From Ruminococcus sp. (lineage in GTDB: Bacteria; Bacillota; Clostridia; Oscillospirales; Ruminococcaceae): a DNA stretch of 41,713 bases. A program made the translations under genes and the position numbers. The notes beneath the pieces were generated by a model. That model saw only the letters and a program-made list of their open reading frames with translations, made no database searches and had not been told where the DNA came from. Location of the stretch: assembly GCA_017542125.1 (NCBI GenBank), contig JAFXXU010000007.1, positions 1 to 41,713 of the forward strand. The letters are read 5' to 3'. Of the stretch, positions 1 to 6,999 are shown in pieces (within the stretch, counting starts at the first letter, position 1; the number at the start of each line of letters is the position of its first letter).

Positions 1-1
1 C

Positions 2-223
2 GAGATACCCTACATCATCACGGGCGGCACTATGAACACATCCACCTTCGTTATCGACACGATCAATACAGCTTTCAGCAAAAACAAGGTCGGACTGGCG
101 AGTGCTATGGCTGTGATACTGCTGGTAATAATAATCATTGTCACGCTGCTGCAAAAATACTTCTTCCGTGAGGACGGCAGCAAGCTCCGGCAGCGCCGCA
201 AGACGAAGGAGGGCAAACGATGA
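2..223 (+). CDS. Sugar ABC transporter permease, MalF/UgpA type (C-terminal end, partial)
   Basis: The frame is open from the window edge and reads EIPYIITGGTMNTSTFVIDT, a hydrophobic helix (AMAVILLVIIIIVTLLQKYF), then a basic cytoplasmic tail rich in Lys and Arg. This is the usual last transmembrane helix and tail of the first permease of a CUT1 carbohydrate importer. The stop overlaps the next gene's ATG (ATGA), so the two permeases are translationally coupled. The substrate-binding protein and the rest of this permease lie outside the window. The family call leans on the partner gene, because only about 73 residues are visible. Confidence 0.8.
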   Translation, partial: EIPYIITGGTMNTSTFVIDTINTAFSKNKVGLASAMAVILLVIIIIVTLLQKYFFREDGSKLRQRRKTKEGKR

Positions 224-1098
224 AAAAGAGTTCAAAGGTCAGACACTCCGTTATCAGGCAGAAAAAGCCTATTTACTGGAGCAGGATAATCGTTAAGACC
301 TTCTCGTATCTGGTTCTGGCAATAGGCTGTATCATGGTCTTCATTCCTATCGCCGCTGTAATATTCGGAGCTTTCAAGGACAGCAAGGATGTGGCAAACA
401 CAGGAGCCCTCAAGCTGCCCACCCATTGGGTGTTTGACAACTTCAAAACTGCATTCATAGACGGCAAGGTACTGAAAGGTCTCGGCAATACGGCGATAAT
501 CATTGTTATCTCCTGCGCCGGCACCATCATGACCGGCACCATGACGGCCTTCGTTATCCAGCGCTTCGACGGCAAGATGACGCGGTTCATCAAGGCGGCC
601 TTCCTGCTCGCGACGCTGCTGCCGAATATCTCGATGCAGGTAACTGTTTTCCAGATCATGTACAAGCTTGGCCTTTATCGAACCTTTGCGGCACCCATCG
701 TTCTGTACGTTGGCACGGATATAATCTCGATCTACATATTCATGCAGTTCCTTTCGCAGATACCCACCTCTCTTGACGAGAGCGGCATCATTGACGGCGC
801 AAGCTATCCGAGGATATATTTCTCGATCATCCTCCCGAACCTCAAGCCCGCCATAGCGACTGTGCTTATCATCAAGTTCGTGGGCATCTACAATGATTTC
901 TATACCCCGAATCTCTATATGAGTGAGGACGATCCGGTGGTATCCACAGTGCTTTACAGCTTCATAAGCGGCAAGCGCACGCAATGGGAGATAGTCTTTG
1001 CGGGGATAATCCTCTGCATAATCCCGACGCTGATAATATTTCTTTCTTTGCAGAAATATATTTACAACGGCCTGGTCTCCGGGGCAGTCAAGGAATAA
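220..1098 (+). CDS. Sugar ABC transporter permease, MalG type
   Basis: This 292-residue membrane protein has about six predicted helices and the cytoplasmic EAA-type loop near residues 188-205 (DESGIIDGASYPRIYFSIILP), which docks the ATPase in CUT1 importers. It ends in GLVSGAVKE, the C-terminus typical of MalG-like permeases. It forms the membrane channel with the gene just upstream, and the start overlaps that gene's stop by 4 nt. Substrate cannot be read from the sequence; an oligosaccharide is likely. No ATPase is encoded nearby, which is normal because CUT1 systems often share a remote MsmK-like ATPase. A hairpin 60 bp downstream closes the unit. The same C-terminal motif recurs as a ghost gene at 37893-37948. 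Confidence 0.92.
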   Translation: MKKSSKVRHSVIRQKKPIYWSRIIVKTFSYLVLAIGCIMVFIPIAAVIFGAFKDSKDVANTGALKLPTHWVFDNFKTAFIDGKVLKGLGNTAIIIVISCAGTIMTGTMTAFVIQRFDGKMTRFIKAAFLLATLLPNISMQVTVFQIMYKLGLYRTFAAPIVLYVGTDIISIYIFMQFLSQIPTSLDESGIIDGASYPRIYFSIILPNLKPAIATVLIIKFVGIYNDFYTPNLYMSEDDPVVSTVLYSFISGKRTQWEIVFAGIILCIIPTLIIFLSLQKYIYNGLVSGAVKE

Positions 1099-1157
1099 CA
1101 GCACGCCCGAACAGATGACAAACTATTTATTTGAATGTATTGCTATACTCTAAATCA

Positions 1158-1189
1158 AAACCGCTGCTACATTGAAGTAACAGCGGTTT
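1158..1189. terminator. Bidirectional intrinsic terminator
   Basis: Perfect 9-bp arms AAACCGCTG and CAGCGGTTT flank a 14-nt loop. The hairpin sits between the convergent permease gene and the small minus-strand gene. On the minus strand it is followed by TTTTGATTT and on the plus strand by a short T-rich stretch, so it probably serves both. Confidence 0.75.
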
Positions 1190-1191
1190 CG

Positions 1192-1380
1192 TTATATCTT
1201 CTCAAATCCATATATGATCTGTTTATCCGAGAACGAGAACAGCTTGCCGTCCGACCATTCTATGAAAACATTGTCCATTTCGTCTATGTAAAGTATCGTT
1301 GCCGCAGAGCCGACGGGATAATCCCCGGTAACTGCTTCTGTCATTCTGATCTTTGCACCGACTGTGATAGAGTCCATCAT
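1192..1380 (-). CDS. Small DUF4314-like protein, 62 aa
   Basis: The protein reads MMDSITVGAKIRMTEAVTGD and ends IIYGFEKI. The pattern of a VGAKIRM strand, a Gly/Ala turn, then VFIEWSDGKLFSF resembles the SH3-like fold of DUF4314 proteins, which are small accessory proteins often found near mobile elements. The start was placed at the double ATG because AGGCGG lies 8 nt upstream; the longer reading frame to 1443 would begin inside the promoter. It has its own SigA-type promoter and ends at the shared terminator. Function is unknown. Confidence 0.6.
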   Translation of the reverse strand: MMDSITVGAKIRMTEAVTGDYPVGSAATILYIDEMDNVFIEWSDGKLFSFSDKQIIYGFEKI

Positions 1381-1414
1381 AGTTATAACCGCCTGAAATT
1401 CACACACTTGATCT

Positions 1415-1443
1415 ATTATACTACAATGGTGACTGAGTGTCAA
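1415..1443 (-). promoter_or_regulatory. SigA-type promoter for the DUF4314-like gene
   Basis: TTGACA at 1438-1443 and TATAAT at 1415-1420 are separated by 17 bp. Both hexamers match consensus. It lies directly upstream of the 62-aa gene. Confidence 0.8.
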
Positions 1444-1449
1444 GCTCTG

Positions 1450-2646
1450 CTATTCTTTTATCAACAGTTTTTGATAACTTCTGTCTATCCCTATCGCCCC
1501 AAGCGGAGCTGTTATCAGTATTGCAAGCACCGCCACCGACAGCACGATCTTTCCGCAGGGCAGACCGAGCGACAGCGGCACCGAGCCGATAGCCGCCTGC
1601 ACCGTTGCTTTTGGAAGATAGGCGATCACGCAGAAAATACGCTCTTTTGCATTCAGATTCGTTCCGAGCAAGCAAAGGCACACGCCCACAGCCCTGAAAG
1701 CAAGGGCTATGAAGATCATCAGCACCGCCATTCCGCCTGCCGACAATGTATAACGCACATCTACCGCCGCACCAACAAGTACGAACAGCATGACCTCAGC
1801 AGCTATCCACAGTTTGCCGAACTTTTCGGACAGCCGAGCAGAAACGCTACCCTCGGTTTTCAGCTTGACAACGCAAGCCATAGCCACAACAGCAAGCAGT
1901 CCCGATAATGCAATATAGGGCTTTACAAGCGTTTCAATGCTCATCAGCAGGAACGCTGTGCCAAGCAGGATTACGACCTTCGTGCTGTTCCTTATCTTGT
2001 GCTTGTGCTGATATGACCGATCAAACAGCAGATACAGCCCGATCCCGACCACCGCACCGAGCAGAACGCCAAGCACAATGGATATGGGAATATTCAAGAA
2101 GTCGGTGACCTTAGCCGAGCCGCCCTGTGCCATCGTCACAAATGTGGAGAACAGCACGATCACAAAAATATCATCGCATGACGCTCCTGCAAGTATCATC
2201 TGGGGTATGCTTTTTTTCGTACCCCATTTTTCTTCGATGAGCTTCACCATTCGTGGTACGACCACCGCAGGAGACACCGCACTCAGCACCGCACCCATGA
2301 CGGCTGCTTCGATACGATCTACCCCAAGCAAGATAGGTGCGAAAACAACATACCCGACTATCTCACAGCAGGCAGGCACAAATGACATCAACACCGCAGG
2401 TCTGCCGACTTTTTTCAGGTCGGACAAATTCAGCGAAAGCCCTGCCTTTATCAGTATGATGATGAGGGCTATCTGCCGAAGCTCAGAGGATATACCGAGT
2501 ATTTTCGGATCGAGCAGATCAAGCACATAGGGGCTTGCCACGATACCCACACCGAGCATACCGATGATACGGGGCAAGCCTATCCTTTCAAAGATCGCAG
2601 CGGCAGACAGCCCAACAAGAAAAATGATCGCAAGTGATAACAGCAT
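1450..2646 (-). CDS. Kef/CPA-type cation:proton antiporter under fluoride-riboswitch control
   Basis: A 398-residue integral membrane protein with roughly twelve hydrophobic segments and the CPA Na+/H+ exchanger fold. Visible signatures include IFERIGLPRIIGMLGVGIVA near the N-terminus, AVLSAVSPAVVVPRM in the middle and GASCDDIFVIVLFSTFV, the last with the paired Asp residues typical of electrogenic CPA2 exchangers. There is no C-terminal TrkA-N or USP domain. The ATG at 2646 is chosen because GGAGGAATTTTA precedes it; the longer frame begins at a TTG inside the RNA leader. The leader holds a crcB-like aptamer and terminator, so expression is predicted to rise with fluoride. The inferred role is relief of fluoride stress by ion exchange; whether F- itself or a cation is moved cannot be told. 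Confidence 0.88.
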   Translation of the reverse strand: MLLSLAIIFLVGLSAAAIFERIGLPRIIGMLGVGIVASPYVLDLLDPKILGISSELRQIALIIILIKAGLSLNLSDLKKVGRPAVLMSFVPACCEIVGYVVFAPILLGVDRIEAAVMGAVLSAVSPAVVVPRMVKLIEEKWGTKKSIPQMILAGASCDDIFVIVLFSTFVTMAQGGSAKVTDFLNIPISIVLGVLLGAVVGIGLYLLFDRSYQHKHKIRNSTKVVILLGTAFLLMSIETLVKPYIALSGLLAVVAMACVVKLKTEGSVSARLSEKFGKLWIAAEVMLFVLVGAAVDVRYTLSAGGMAVLMIFIALAFRAVGVCLCLLGTNLNAKERIFCVIAYLPKATVQAAIGSVPLSLGLPCGKIVLSVAVLAILITAPLGAIGIDRSYQKLLIKE

Positions 2647-2665
2647 TAAAATTCCTCCATAAAAT

Positions 2666-2708
2666 AAAAAAGCCGACAACTATTGCGTAAAACGCAGAAG
2701 TCATCAGC
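2666..2708 (-). terminator. Riboswitch-controlled intrinsic terminator (expression platform)
   Basis: Ten pairs join GCUGAUGACU (2699-2708) to AGUUGUCGGC (2672-2681), with an inner stem UGCGU/ACGCA, followed by six U residues. The 5' arm is the conserved 3' part of the aptamer, so ligand-bound folding would block the terminator and allow read-through into the antiporter gene. Confidence 0.88.
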
Positions 2709-2767
2709 TTATGATAAGCGGTTTCGTAGGCTCAGTACGAGCCGTCCGTGGGAGAACATCATTCCCG
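2692..2767 (-). promoter_or_regulatory. Fluoride (crcB-type) riboswitch aptamer
   Basis: On the minus strand the leader follows the crcB consensus. P1 is GGGA (2763-2766) with UCCC. The P1 loop contains AUGAUGUUC. A variable hairpin GGCUC/GAGCC follows. Then come AACCGC, a hairpin GCUUA/UAAGC, and the invariant GCUGAUGAC followed by UUCUGC. The loop dinucleotide GA and the 3' UC replace the usual GG/CC pseudoknot pair, a change that keeps pairing. The aptamer begins about 13 nt after the predicted transcription start, and its 3' strand overlaps a terminator stem. The match was made by eye, with no covariance-model score. Confidence 0.85.
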
Positions 2768-2786
2768 ATATTCAGTTTGTGTTATA

Positions 2787-2815
2787 ATTATACCACAGAT
2801 CTATCCATAAGTCAA
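2787..2815 (-). promoter_or_regulatory. SigA-type promoter of the riboswitch-antiporter transcript
   Basis: TTGACT at 2810-2815 and TATAAT at 2787-2792 are spaced by 17 bp. Transcription would begin near 2780, just before the aptamer. Confidence 0.85.
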
Positions 2816-2823
2816 TCTTTTTT

Positions 2824-3375
2824 TCAAAACTCAGGATAAGCACCGAGCATCTTCCTGACCTCAGCAAGATACTCGTCCCGAACATTTGCAGGAGAAATCA
2901 GTTCAATTCCGTCACCGCAGCTCATTACCCAAAGATAGAATCTCTGGTTGACACCAACATGAACGGTAATAGTAACGCTATCGTCAGTTTCAGAGTATGG
3001 GGAAATTGAAGCATAGTCTCCGAAATGTTCAAGCATATCGTCAAGCAGATAGCACTTGACTCTGAGCGTGACATACTCAAAGTATTCCGTCTCAAACATA
3101 TCGGTCACAAAGCCTTCGGACTTTTTCTCTTTTGGCAGCAGAGTGTGTGAAACATCACCGCCTACGATATTTCTCATACGGTCAACACGGTAGATACGCC
3201 AGCGTTCATCTGCTTCGTTATAGCATTTCAGATAGATACGCTCATTGAAATATACCACCCTCACAGGCAGAAGGTCACGCTTCTTCTTGTAATGCTTTAT
3301 ACCCTTGTCGGTATCATACCTCCCATACTCAAAGTTTATCTTCCTGCGGTCAGCGATCAGCCTGTGAATCTTCAT
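2824..3375 (-). CDS. WYL-domain regulator, N-terminal HTH lost or replaced
   Basis: The 183-residue frame carries a WYL domain: LLPVRVVYFNERIYLKCYNE then RWRIYRVDRMRNIVGG, followed by a WCX-like C-terminal half ending AEVRKMLGAYPEF. Full WYL regulators are about 300 residues with an N-terminal winged helix, which is missing here. The frame stays open upstream to a TAG at 3490-3492. Those 38 codons read GRVTSKAWLITFLCNKGM, a near copy of the C-terminus of the protein at 4087-4626. No Shine-Dalgarno is placed usefully before the ATG at 3375. It is likely a truncated regulator fused to a duplicated fragment, and possibly a pseudogene. WYL domains bind nucleic acid or nucleotide ligands. Confidence 0.7.
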   Translation of the reverse strand: MKIHRLIADRRKINFEYGRYDTDKGIKHYKKKRDLLPVRVVYFNERIYLKCYNEADERWRIYRVDRMRNIVGGDVSHTLLPKEKKSEGFVTDMFETEYFEYVTLRVKCYLLDDMLEHFGDYASISPYSETDDSVTITVHVGVNQRFYLWVMSCGDGIELISPANVRDEYLAEVRKMLGAYPEF

Positions 3376-3606
3376 CCCTTTGTTGCAGAGAAAAGTTATA
3401 AGCCATGCCTTGCTCGTTACCCTGCCGTTCTGAGTAAGTGCAGAACGGAGTTTGCCTATTTCGATCCAGCAATTGGAACAATTAATTATCTATCGGCAAA
3501 TATTGAATTAAATTCCAAATAATGATATTGTCAGGATTTTGATATGGTGCGGAAACAATTCAGCCCGCCTTGCCTTTTTAGCAAACCAGGCTGATGTGTT
3601 ATTCGG

Positions 3607-3925
3607 TTACGCCGGCTTGCCCTCGGCAAGCACCTTGACTTCCTCGACTGTAAGTCCGGAGTATAGAGCAATCTTTTCAAAGGATAATTCGCCGTCTTTG
3701 ATCATCGTCAAAGCAACTTCGATCTGTCTGTTTCTATCGGCTTCTCTCGCTGCCTTTTCGCTTAGCTTATTCATTATCTCACACATAGTCTCACGACCTC
3801 ATTCTGTGTTCTTTATCGTTTCTACACGACTGGCTAACTGTGAATAGTACATTTCGTCGGGATTCTTGCATTTGAAATCGTGCATCAGCTTGCTGAGAGG
3901 GGTGTCCTCGCTGTCGATATTTCGT
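3607..3925 (-). pseudogene. Rpn/PD-(D/E)XK nuclease-family protein, C-terminal remnant
   Basis: The minus strand reads DTPLSKLMHDFKCKNPDEMY, then VETIKNTE, a TGA stop (3799-3801), and GRETMCEIMNKLSEKAARE continuing to FEKIALYSGLTVEEVKVLAE and a natural TAA. This is the characteristic tail of recombination-promoting nuclease (transposase_31) proteins common in Ruminococcus. The catalytic N-terminal region of about 200 residues is absent; the remnant begins immediately after a promoter. The in-frame TGA looks like a point mutation of a Glu or Gly codon. No functional nuclease is expected. Confidence 0.8.
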
Positions 3926-3929
3926 TTTT

Positions 3930-3958
3930 ATTATACCACAGTTCTAATCAAAAATCAA
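3930..3958 (-). promoter_or_regulatory. SigA-type promoter left in front of the Rpn remnant
   Basis: TTGATT at 3953-3958 and TATAAT at 3930-3935 have a 17-bp spacer. The flanking CTGTGG before the -10 matches the promoter at 2787-2815. It joins coding sequence with no room for the missing gene start, which supports an internal deletion. Confidence 0.7.
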
Positions 3959-4018
3959 TAGTCCTTGAGCGAGGTGTTTCACAGAATTCCAGCAAATCTT
4001 GGATACTGACCTGTTCCT

Positions 4019-4042
4019 CAACTTGTTCTGCGGAACAAGTTG
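4019..4042. repeat. Short perfect inverted repeat
   Basis: Ten-bp arms CAACTTGTTC and GAACAAGTTG enclose a TGCG loop. No U-tract follows on either strand, so it is not a clear terminator. It lies between the Rpn promoter and the HTH gene. Confidence 0.5.
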
Positions 4043-4086
4043 TTAGTGCTTCGTCAAGAGCAACCGTTACCGACCGCACTGTTCTT

Positions 4087-4626
4087 TTATTCTGCCGACC
4101 TCAGCAGCTCCCGATGCCACTCATTCTTCTTCGTTATCCTCATTCCCTTGCCGCAGAGAAAGTCTATAAGCCATGCCTTACTCGTTACCCTGCCGGTCTG
4201 TGTGAGCGCGGAACGAAGGGTTCCTTTGTCAAGCCAACGATTCACAGAGGTGTCGGAGTAGCAGGTCAGCCTGCTGACGGTCACAGGAACAAGGATATCG
4301 GGGATGCTGTACCACTCGTCCTCCAGCGCAAGTCGGAGGGCTTCGGTATCGACCTTCGGGGTGATGCAAGGCTTTGAGTTGAACTGCCCTGCCGGAGCAG
4401 CAAAGCTGTCGGGAGAGCGCTCGTACTCTTTGATGAATCTGATAGCATCTTCAAGGCGGATAGTGTAACGTCTGGTCCTGGCGCCGTTGTCGGTGTGAGG
4501 TATGTAATTCTGCATCAGCCAGACGCATCTGCGTTTGCTGACGTGAAGCAAGATGCGGAGCTGCTCACTTGATATGATCGGCGGGTAGGCATGCCAAATA
4601 GCTTCGGGATCAGTCATCGGAGCCAC
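4087..4626 (-). CDS. HTH-containing mobile-element accessory protein
   Basis: The 179-residue protein has two DNA-binding-like modules. Residues about 17-60 (IISSEQLRILLHVSKRRCVW through TIRLEDAIRFIKEY) look like an excisionase-type helix-turn-helix. Residues about 110-165 (YSIPDILVPVTVSRLTCYSD, then SALTQTGRVTSKAWLIDFLC) look like a second one. The start overlaps the end of the excisionase-like gene upstream by 17 nt, so the two are co-translated. Its C-terminal motif (AWLIDFLCGKGM) recurs upstream of the WYL gene and, more loosely, in the protein at 7854-8510 (VWLIDYWCGKDI). A role in excision or regulation of the element is inferred. Confidence 0.65.
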   Translation of the reverse strand: MAPMTDPEAIWHAYPPIISSEQLRILLHVSKRRCVWLMQNYIPHTDNGARTRRYTIRLEDAIRFIKEYERSPDSFAAPAGQFNSKPCITPKVDTEALRLALEDEWYSIPDILVPVTVSRLTCYSDTSVNRWLDKGTLRSALTQTGRVTSKAWLIDFLCGKGMRITKKNEWHRELLRSAE

Positions 4627-4885
4627 CTGCCTTGAAACGGCTGCCGCTGCTGTCCTCGCAATGCTCCGCGAGGTAGTCGATGAGGTCAGCCCTGCTGATG
4701 ATGTATCCGCCCTGATATTTGAACGATCTTAGCTCTCCGCTTTTCAGAAGCTCATATATCCTGTTCTTTCCGAGGGGCGACCATCTGGCTGCCTTTGCCG
4801 GGGTGAGGATGTCGGGGCATTTCCTTAGCAGGTGTTCAAGCTGCTGACGGTAGTATTCTGATTTGGTATCAAATTCTTCATTCAT
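4610..4885 (-). CDS. Excisionase-family DNA-binding protein, 91 aa
   Basis: Residues about 25-72 form an excisionase-type (MerR-like) winged helix: ILTPAKAARWSPLGKNRIYE, then LLKSGELRSFKYQGGYIISR and ADLIDYLAEH. Such proteins bend DNA at attachment sites and direct the integrase towards excision. AAGGA sits upstream of the ATG. The gene faces away from the tRNA-Ser attachment scar at 5067-5124. Three TTTCTCGCA repeats lie between it and that scar, the usual position for Xis or integrase arm sites. The matching integrase is not intact in this window. Confidence 0.8.
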   Translation of the reverse strand: MNEEFDTKSEYYRQQLEHLLRKCPDILTPAKAARWSPLGKNRIYELLKSGELRSFKYQGGYIISRADLIDYLAEHCEDSSGSRFKAGGSDD

Positions 4886-4941
4886 AGTCGAACATTCCTT
4901 TCGATATTCTGTCCAAAGATTTGGTCAGTTGTTCCACTATG

Positions 4942-4972
4942 TTTCTCGCACTTTTCTCGCAAATTTCTCGCA
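4942..4972. repeat. Three direct repeats TTTCTCGCA with 11-bp period
   Basis: Copies lie at 4942-4950, 4953-4961 and 4964-4972. The 11-bp period places them on one face of the helix. They sit between the excisionase-like gene and the tRNA-Ser attachment core, consistent with recombinase arm-type or Xis binding sites. Confidence 0.7.
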
Positions 4973-5066
4973 GATTTCCAAAAAAGGCGTTAAATACCGT
5001 TAAATTTCGCCGTTTTGAGGGTTCAGAAATGACGCCCGGGGACGAAACGGGACGAAGTCCGAAGGG

Positions 5067-5124
5067 CTCGAAATGCGTTAGCCCTTAAACGGGCTCGTGA
5101 GTTCGAATCTCACCGTCTCCGCCA
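5067..5124 (+). other. 3' half of tRNA-Ser(CGA): attachment-site scar
   Basis: The sequence starts in the anticodon loop (CTCGAAA, anticodon CGA) and runs through the 3' anticodon strand TGCGT, a long variable arm (AGCCC/GGGCT), a T arm GTGAG-TTCGAAT-CTCAC and acceptor CGTCTCC-G-CCA. The 5' half is absent: no GGAGACG acceptor strand or D arm precedes it. This is what remains when an element recombines in the anticodon loop of a tRNA gene. A terminator follows, as for a tRNA gene, so the right flank looks like original chromosome and the left flank like element DNA. Confidence 0.85.
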
Positions 5125-5146
5125 GCGGCAGCGGCCGCGCGCAATT

Positions 5147-5176
5147 CCCTCGCCATTTACTTTGGCGAGGGCTTTT
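5147..5176 (+). terminator. Terminator behind the tRNA-Ser fragment
   Basis: Perfect 9-bp arms CCCTCGCCA and TGGCGAGGG are followed by CTTTTC. It is probably the native terminator of the tRNA-Ser gene that supplied the fragment. Confidence 0.8.
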
Positions 5177-5244
5177 CATTTTGTTTGGCTCGGGGTCGGG
5201 CTTTGTGCAGAGCTGAACATTATAAGCCCTATGATTTTTCAACT

Positions 5245-5270
5245 TCCCTGTCCTATCGGCAGGGATTTTT
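5245..5270 (+). terminator. Terminator-like hairpin
   Basis: Arms TCCCTG and CAGGGA are followed by TTTTT. It lies between the tRNA-Ser fragment and the 3' end of the convergent integrase remnant. Confidence 0.55.
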
Positions 5271-5299
5271 GCTGCCCTATATAATAGTATAGTCTATGC

Positions 5300-6311
5300 T
5301 CACCCCTTCCTCGGCTCGTTTTCAGCCAGCGCCAGCTCTATTGCCTTTGCGGACATCTTCTTGCTCTCACTGTCAACGTGGGAATAGACATTGCTCGTCG
5401 TTGAGATGTCACTATGTCCTAACCACTCCTGTATCAGCTTCATCTGCACGCCGTTGGCAAGGAGCAGGCTGGCACACGAATGTCGCAGATCATGGAACCG
5501 TATCTTTCGCAAGCCGTTCTGTTTGAGTATCACCTTGAAATGATCGGTCACATAGTTCGGCTTGATAAGCTCCCCTACCGCATCAACGCAGATGTATTCT
5601 TCATAATTGCGGTTGTAGCTCATCCCGAAGACACGCTTCATCTCGGCCTGCCGCTCACGCTCTGCTATCAGCTCCTGCTCGACTATGGGAATCAGCGGCA
5701 GGGTTCTGTATGACGACTTAGTTTTCATCACATCGAAGCCTTTGAGGTCGGATCCGTCCTGCAAGACTTTGTGCTTGATGTTCACCGTCCGTCCGCTGAA
5801 ATCTATTGCCGACCATTTCAGCCCCACAACCTCGCTCCGGCGCAATCCGTAGTATGCGGCTATCAGTATGACGATGTGCAGAGGGTCATTCTTTGTGCAG
5901 TCAAACAGAGCCTTGATCTCGTCAGCGTTGTAAAAGCTCCCGCACTTTCAGCATCATCGGCTTGAAAAACGGTATCATGTGGACGTTGATATACATCTGA
6001 TAGCTCTCGTAGGTCGAGTCGGTGACGCTGCCCTTGTAGCCTGCGAGCTACTCGGTCAGGTAGTCTTCTATTTTCAGATCGGCTATCCGGTTTCGCTCAC
6101 GCTCCGCGTGGGTCATCGTCTCGCGGAGGTAAAGGTCGCCGCTGTTGTAGCGCTCCAGTATCTGATTGAGGCGGTGGTTGGCCTCGGTCTTGGTGCCTTT
6201 CTTTGCAGCGAGATCGAGGCTCTGCCATTTCTCGATGCGTAGCTCCTTTGCCGCCTCCGGCACCGACATCATATCGGGTGTATGCCGGAACATTGCATCT
6301 GTTTTTATCAT
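5300..6311 (-). pseudogene. Tyrosine integrase pseudogene fused to an excisionase N-terminus
   Basis: The C-terminal catalytic domain is intact (GLRRSEVVGLKW, HDLRHSCASLLLANG, LGHSDISTTSNVYSHV: Arg, His-x-x-Arg, His and Tyr). Upstream, the SAM-like core (YKGSVTDSTYESYQMYINVH) is followed at once by MMLKV and REFYNADEIKALF in another frame, so about 80 residues and the frame were lost. A TAG near 6048 interrupts YLTE/LAGYKG. Further upstream, an excisionase start (MMSVPEAAKELRI) runs directly into integrase sequence (EKWQSLDLAAKKGTKTEANH), a second deletion joining xis to int. The start at 6311 has GAGAGG upstream. The protein cannot be functional. Confidence 0.88.
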
Positions 6312-6442
6312 CGTTTTCCTCTCTTTCATAATCCGTTTTAAGCGCCCACAAACCCTCACAACCGCCCCTACACCCCCTCCGACCCGTTCCCCGTCAACGC
6401 GTTCGGCTCGGAGCATCGGCGGCACACAGGGCGCTGTGGGGC

Positions 6443-6754
6443 TTACATCGTCTGCTCATCCATTTGCTGTTCCTGTTCTTGTTCTTCGGTTTCTTCTGTC
6501 CGTTCTTCCTGCTCCGGCTCGGTTTCAGGCTCCGGCTTAGCCTCCCGCTCCGATTCATTACGCACCTCATCTGGAAAGGACTGCGCCGTTCTCCGCTCGT
6601 CTATCTCGTTGAGTTTCTCCAACAGCTTTACGATAATATCCATAACGAATTTAAGATTCTGCGATGCGAGATATGCTTCATACCTCCGGCGCTGTTCCTC
6701 GGGATCGTTGGAAGAGTCTAACTCAGCCAGTGCAACGGCGACGTGGGTAAGCAT
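6443..6754 (-). CDS. Mobile-element protein with acidic Glu-rich tail, unknown
   Basis: From the ATG at 6754 the 103-residue product has a helical N-terminal half (MLTHVAVALAELDSSNDPEE, NLKFVMDIIVKLLEKLNEID) and a very acidic Glu/Gln-rich tail. The frame is open further upstream, but that part contains a terminator-like hairpin and reads as non-coding. It lies just upstream of the xis-int remnant in the same orientation, so it is probably part of the same decayed element. I do not recognise the family. Confidence 0.45.
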   Translation of the reverse strand: MLTHVAVALAELDSSNDPEEQRRRYEAYLASQNLKFVMDIIVKLLEKLNEIDERRTAQSFPDEVRNESEREAKPEPETEPEQEERTEETEEQEQEQQMDEQTM

Positions 6755-6814
6755 TGGCTTGCGCTCTACACCACCAAGGATAAGGCAGCAGGCGTACAAG
6801 AATAAAATGAAAAG

Positions 6815-6839
6815 CAGCCGGGCTGAAATAGTCCGGCTG
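6815..6839 (-). terminator. Terminator-like hairpin within the decayed element
   Basis: Arms CAGCCGG and CCGGCTG (7 bp) are followed on the minus strand by CTTTTCATTTTATT. The gene it once served is not identifiable. Confidence 0.5.
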
Positions 6840-6921
6840 TTGCTATATGAAAATATGAAACTTAAATCTGTGGGGGTAATACAGGGCTTTCCGACCAAAT
6901 GAAAGTGAGTTTTTCAAAAAC

Positions 6922-6940
6922 AGTGCCCTAATAGTGCCCT
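6922..6940. repeat. Two direct repeats AGTGCCCT with 11-bp period
   Basis: Copies at 6922-6929 and 6933-6940 lie about 60 bp from the tRNA-fMet fragment. Their 11-bp phase matches that of the repeats beside the tRNA-Ser scar, suggesting integrase arm sites. Confidence 0.5.
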
Positions 6941-6999
6941 GAAACAGAAAAATGGACAAAAAACACGCTGCTTAAGATGCCTCAAACAGCGTATTTGCG

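Noticed and set aside
1135-1908. Long plus-strand reading frame of 257 codons
   Set aside because: It lies antisense to the antiporter and small DUF4314-like gene, has no ribosome site, and its composition is that of a shadow frame.
4942-4972. CRISPR array
   Set aside because: The repeats are 9 bp with 2-bp gaps and no spacers; no cas genes are present.
5067-5124. Complete tRNA-Ser gene
   Set aside because: The D arm and 5' acceptor strand (expected GGAGACG) are absent; the preceding bases do not pair with CGTCTCC.
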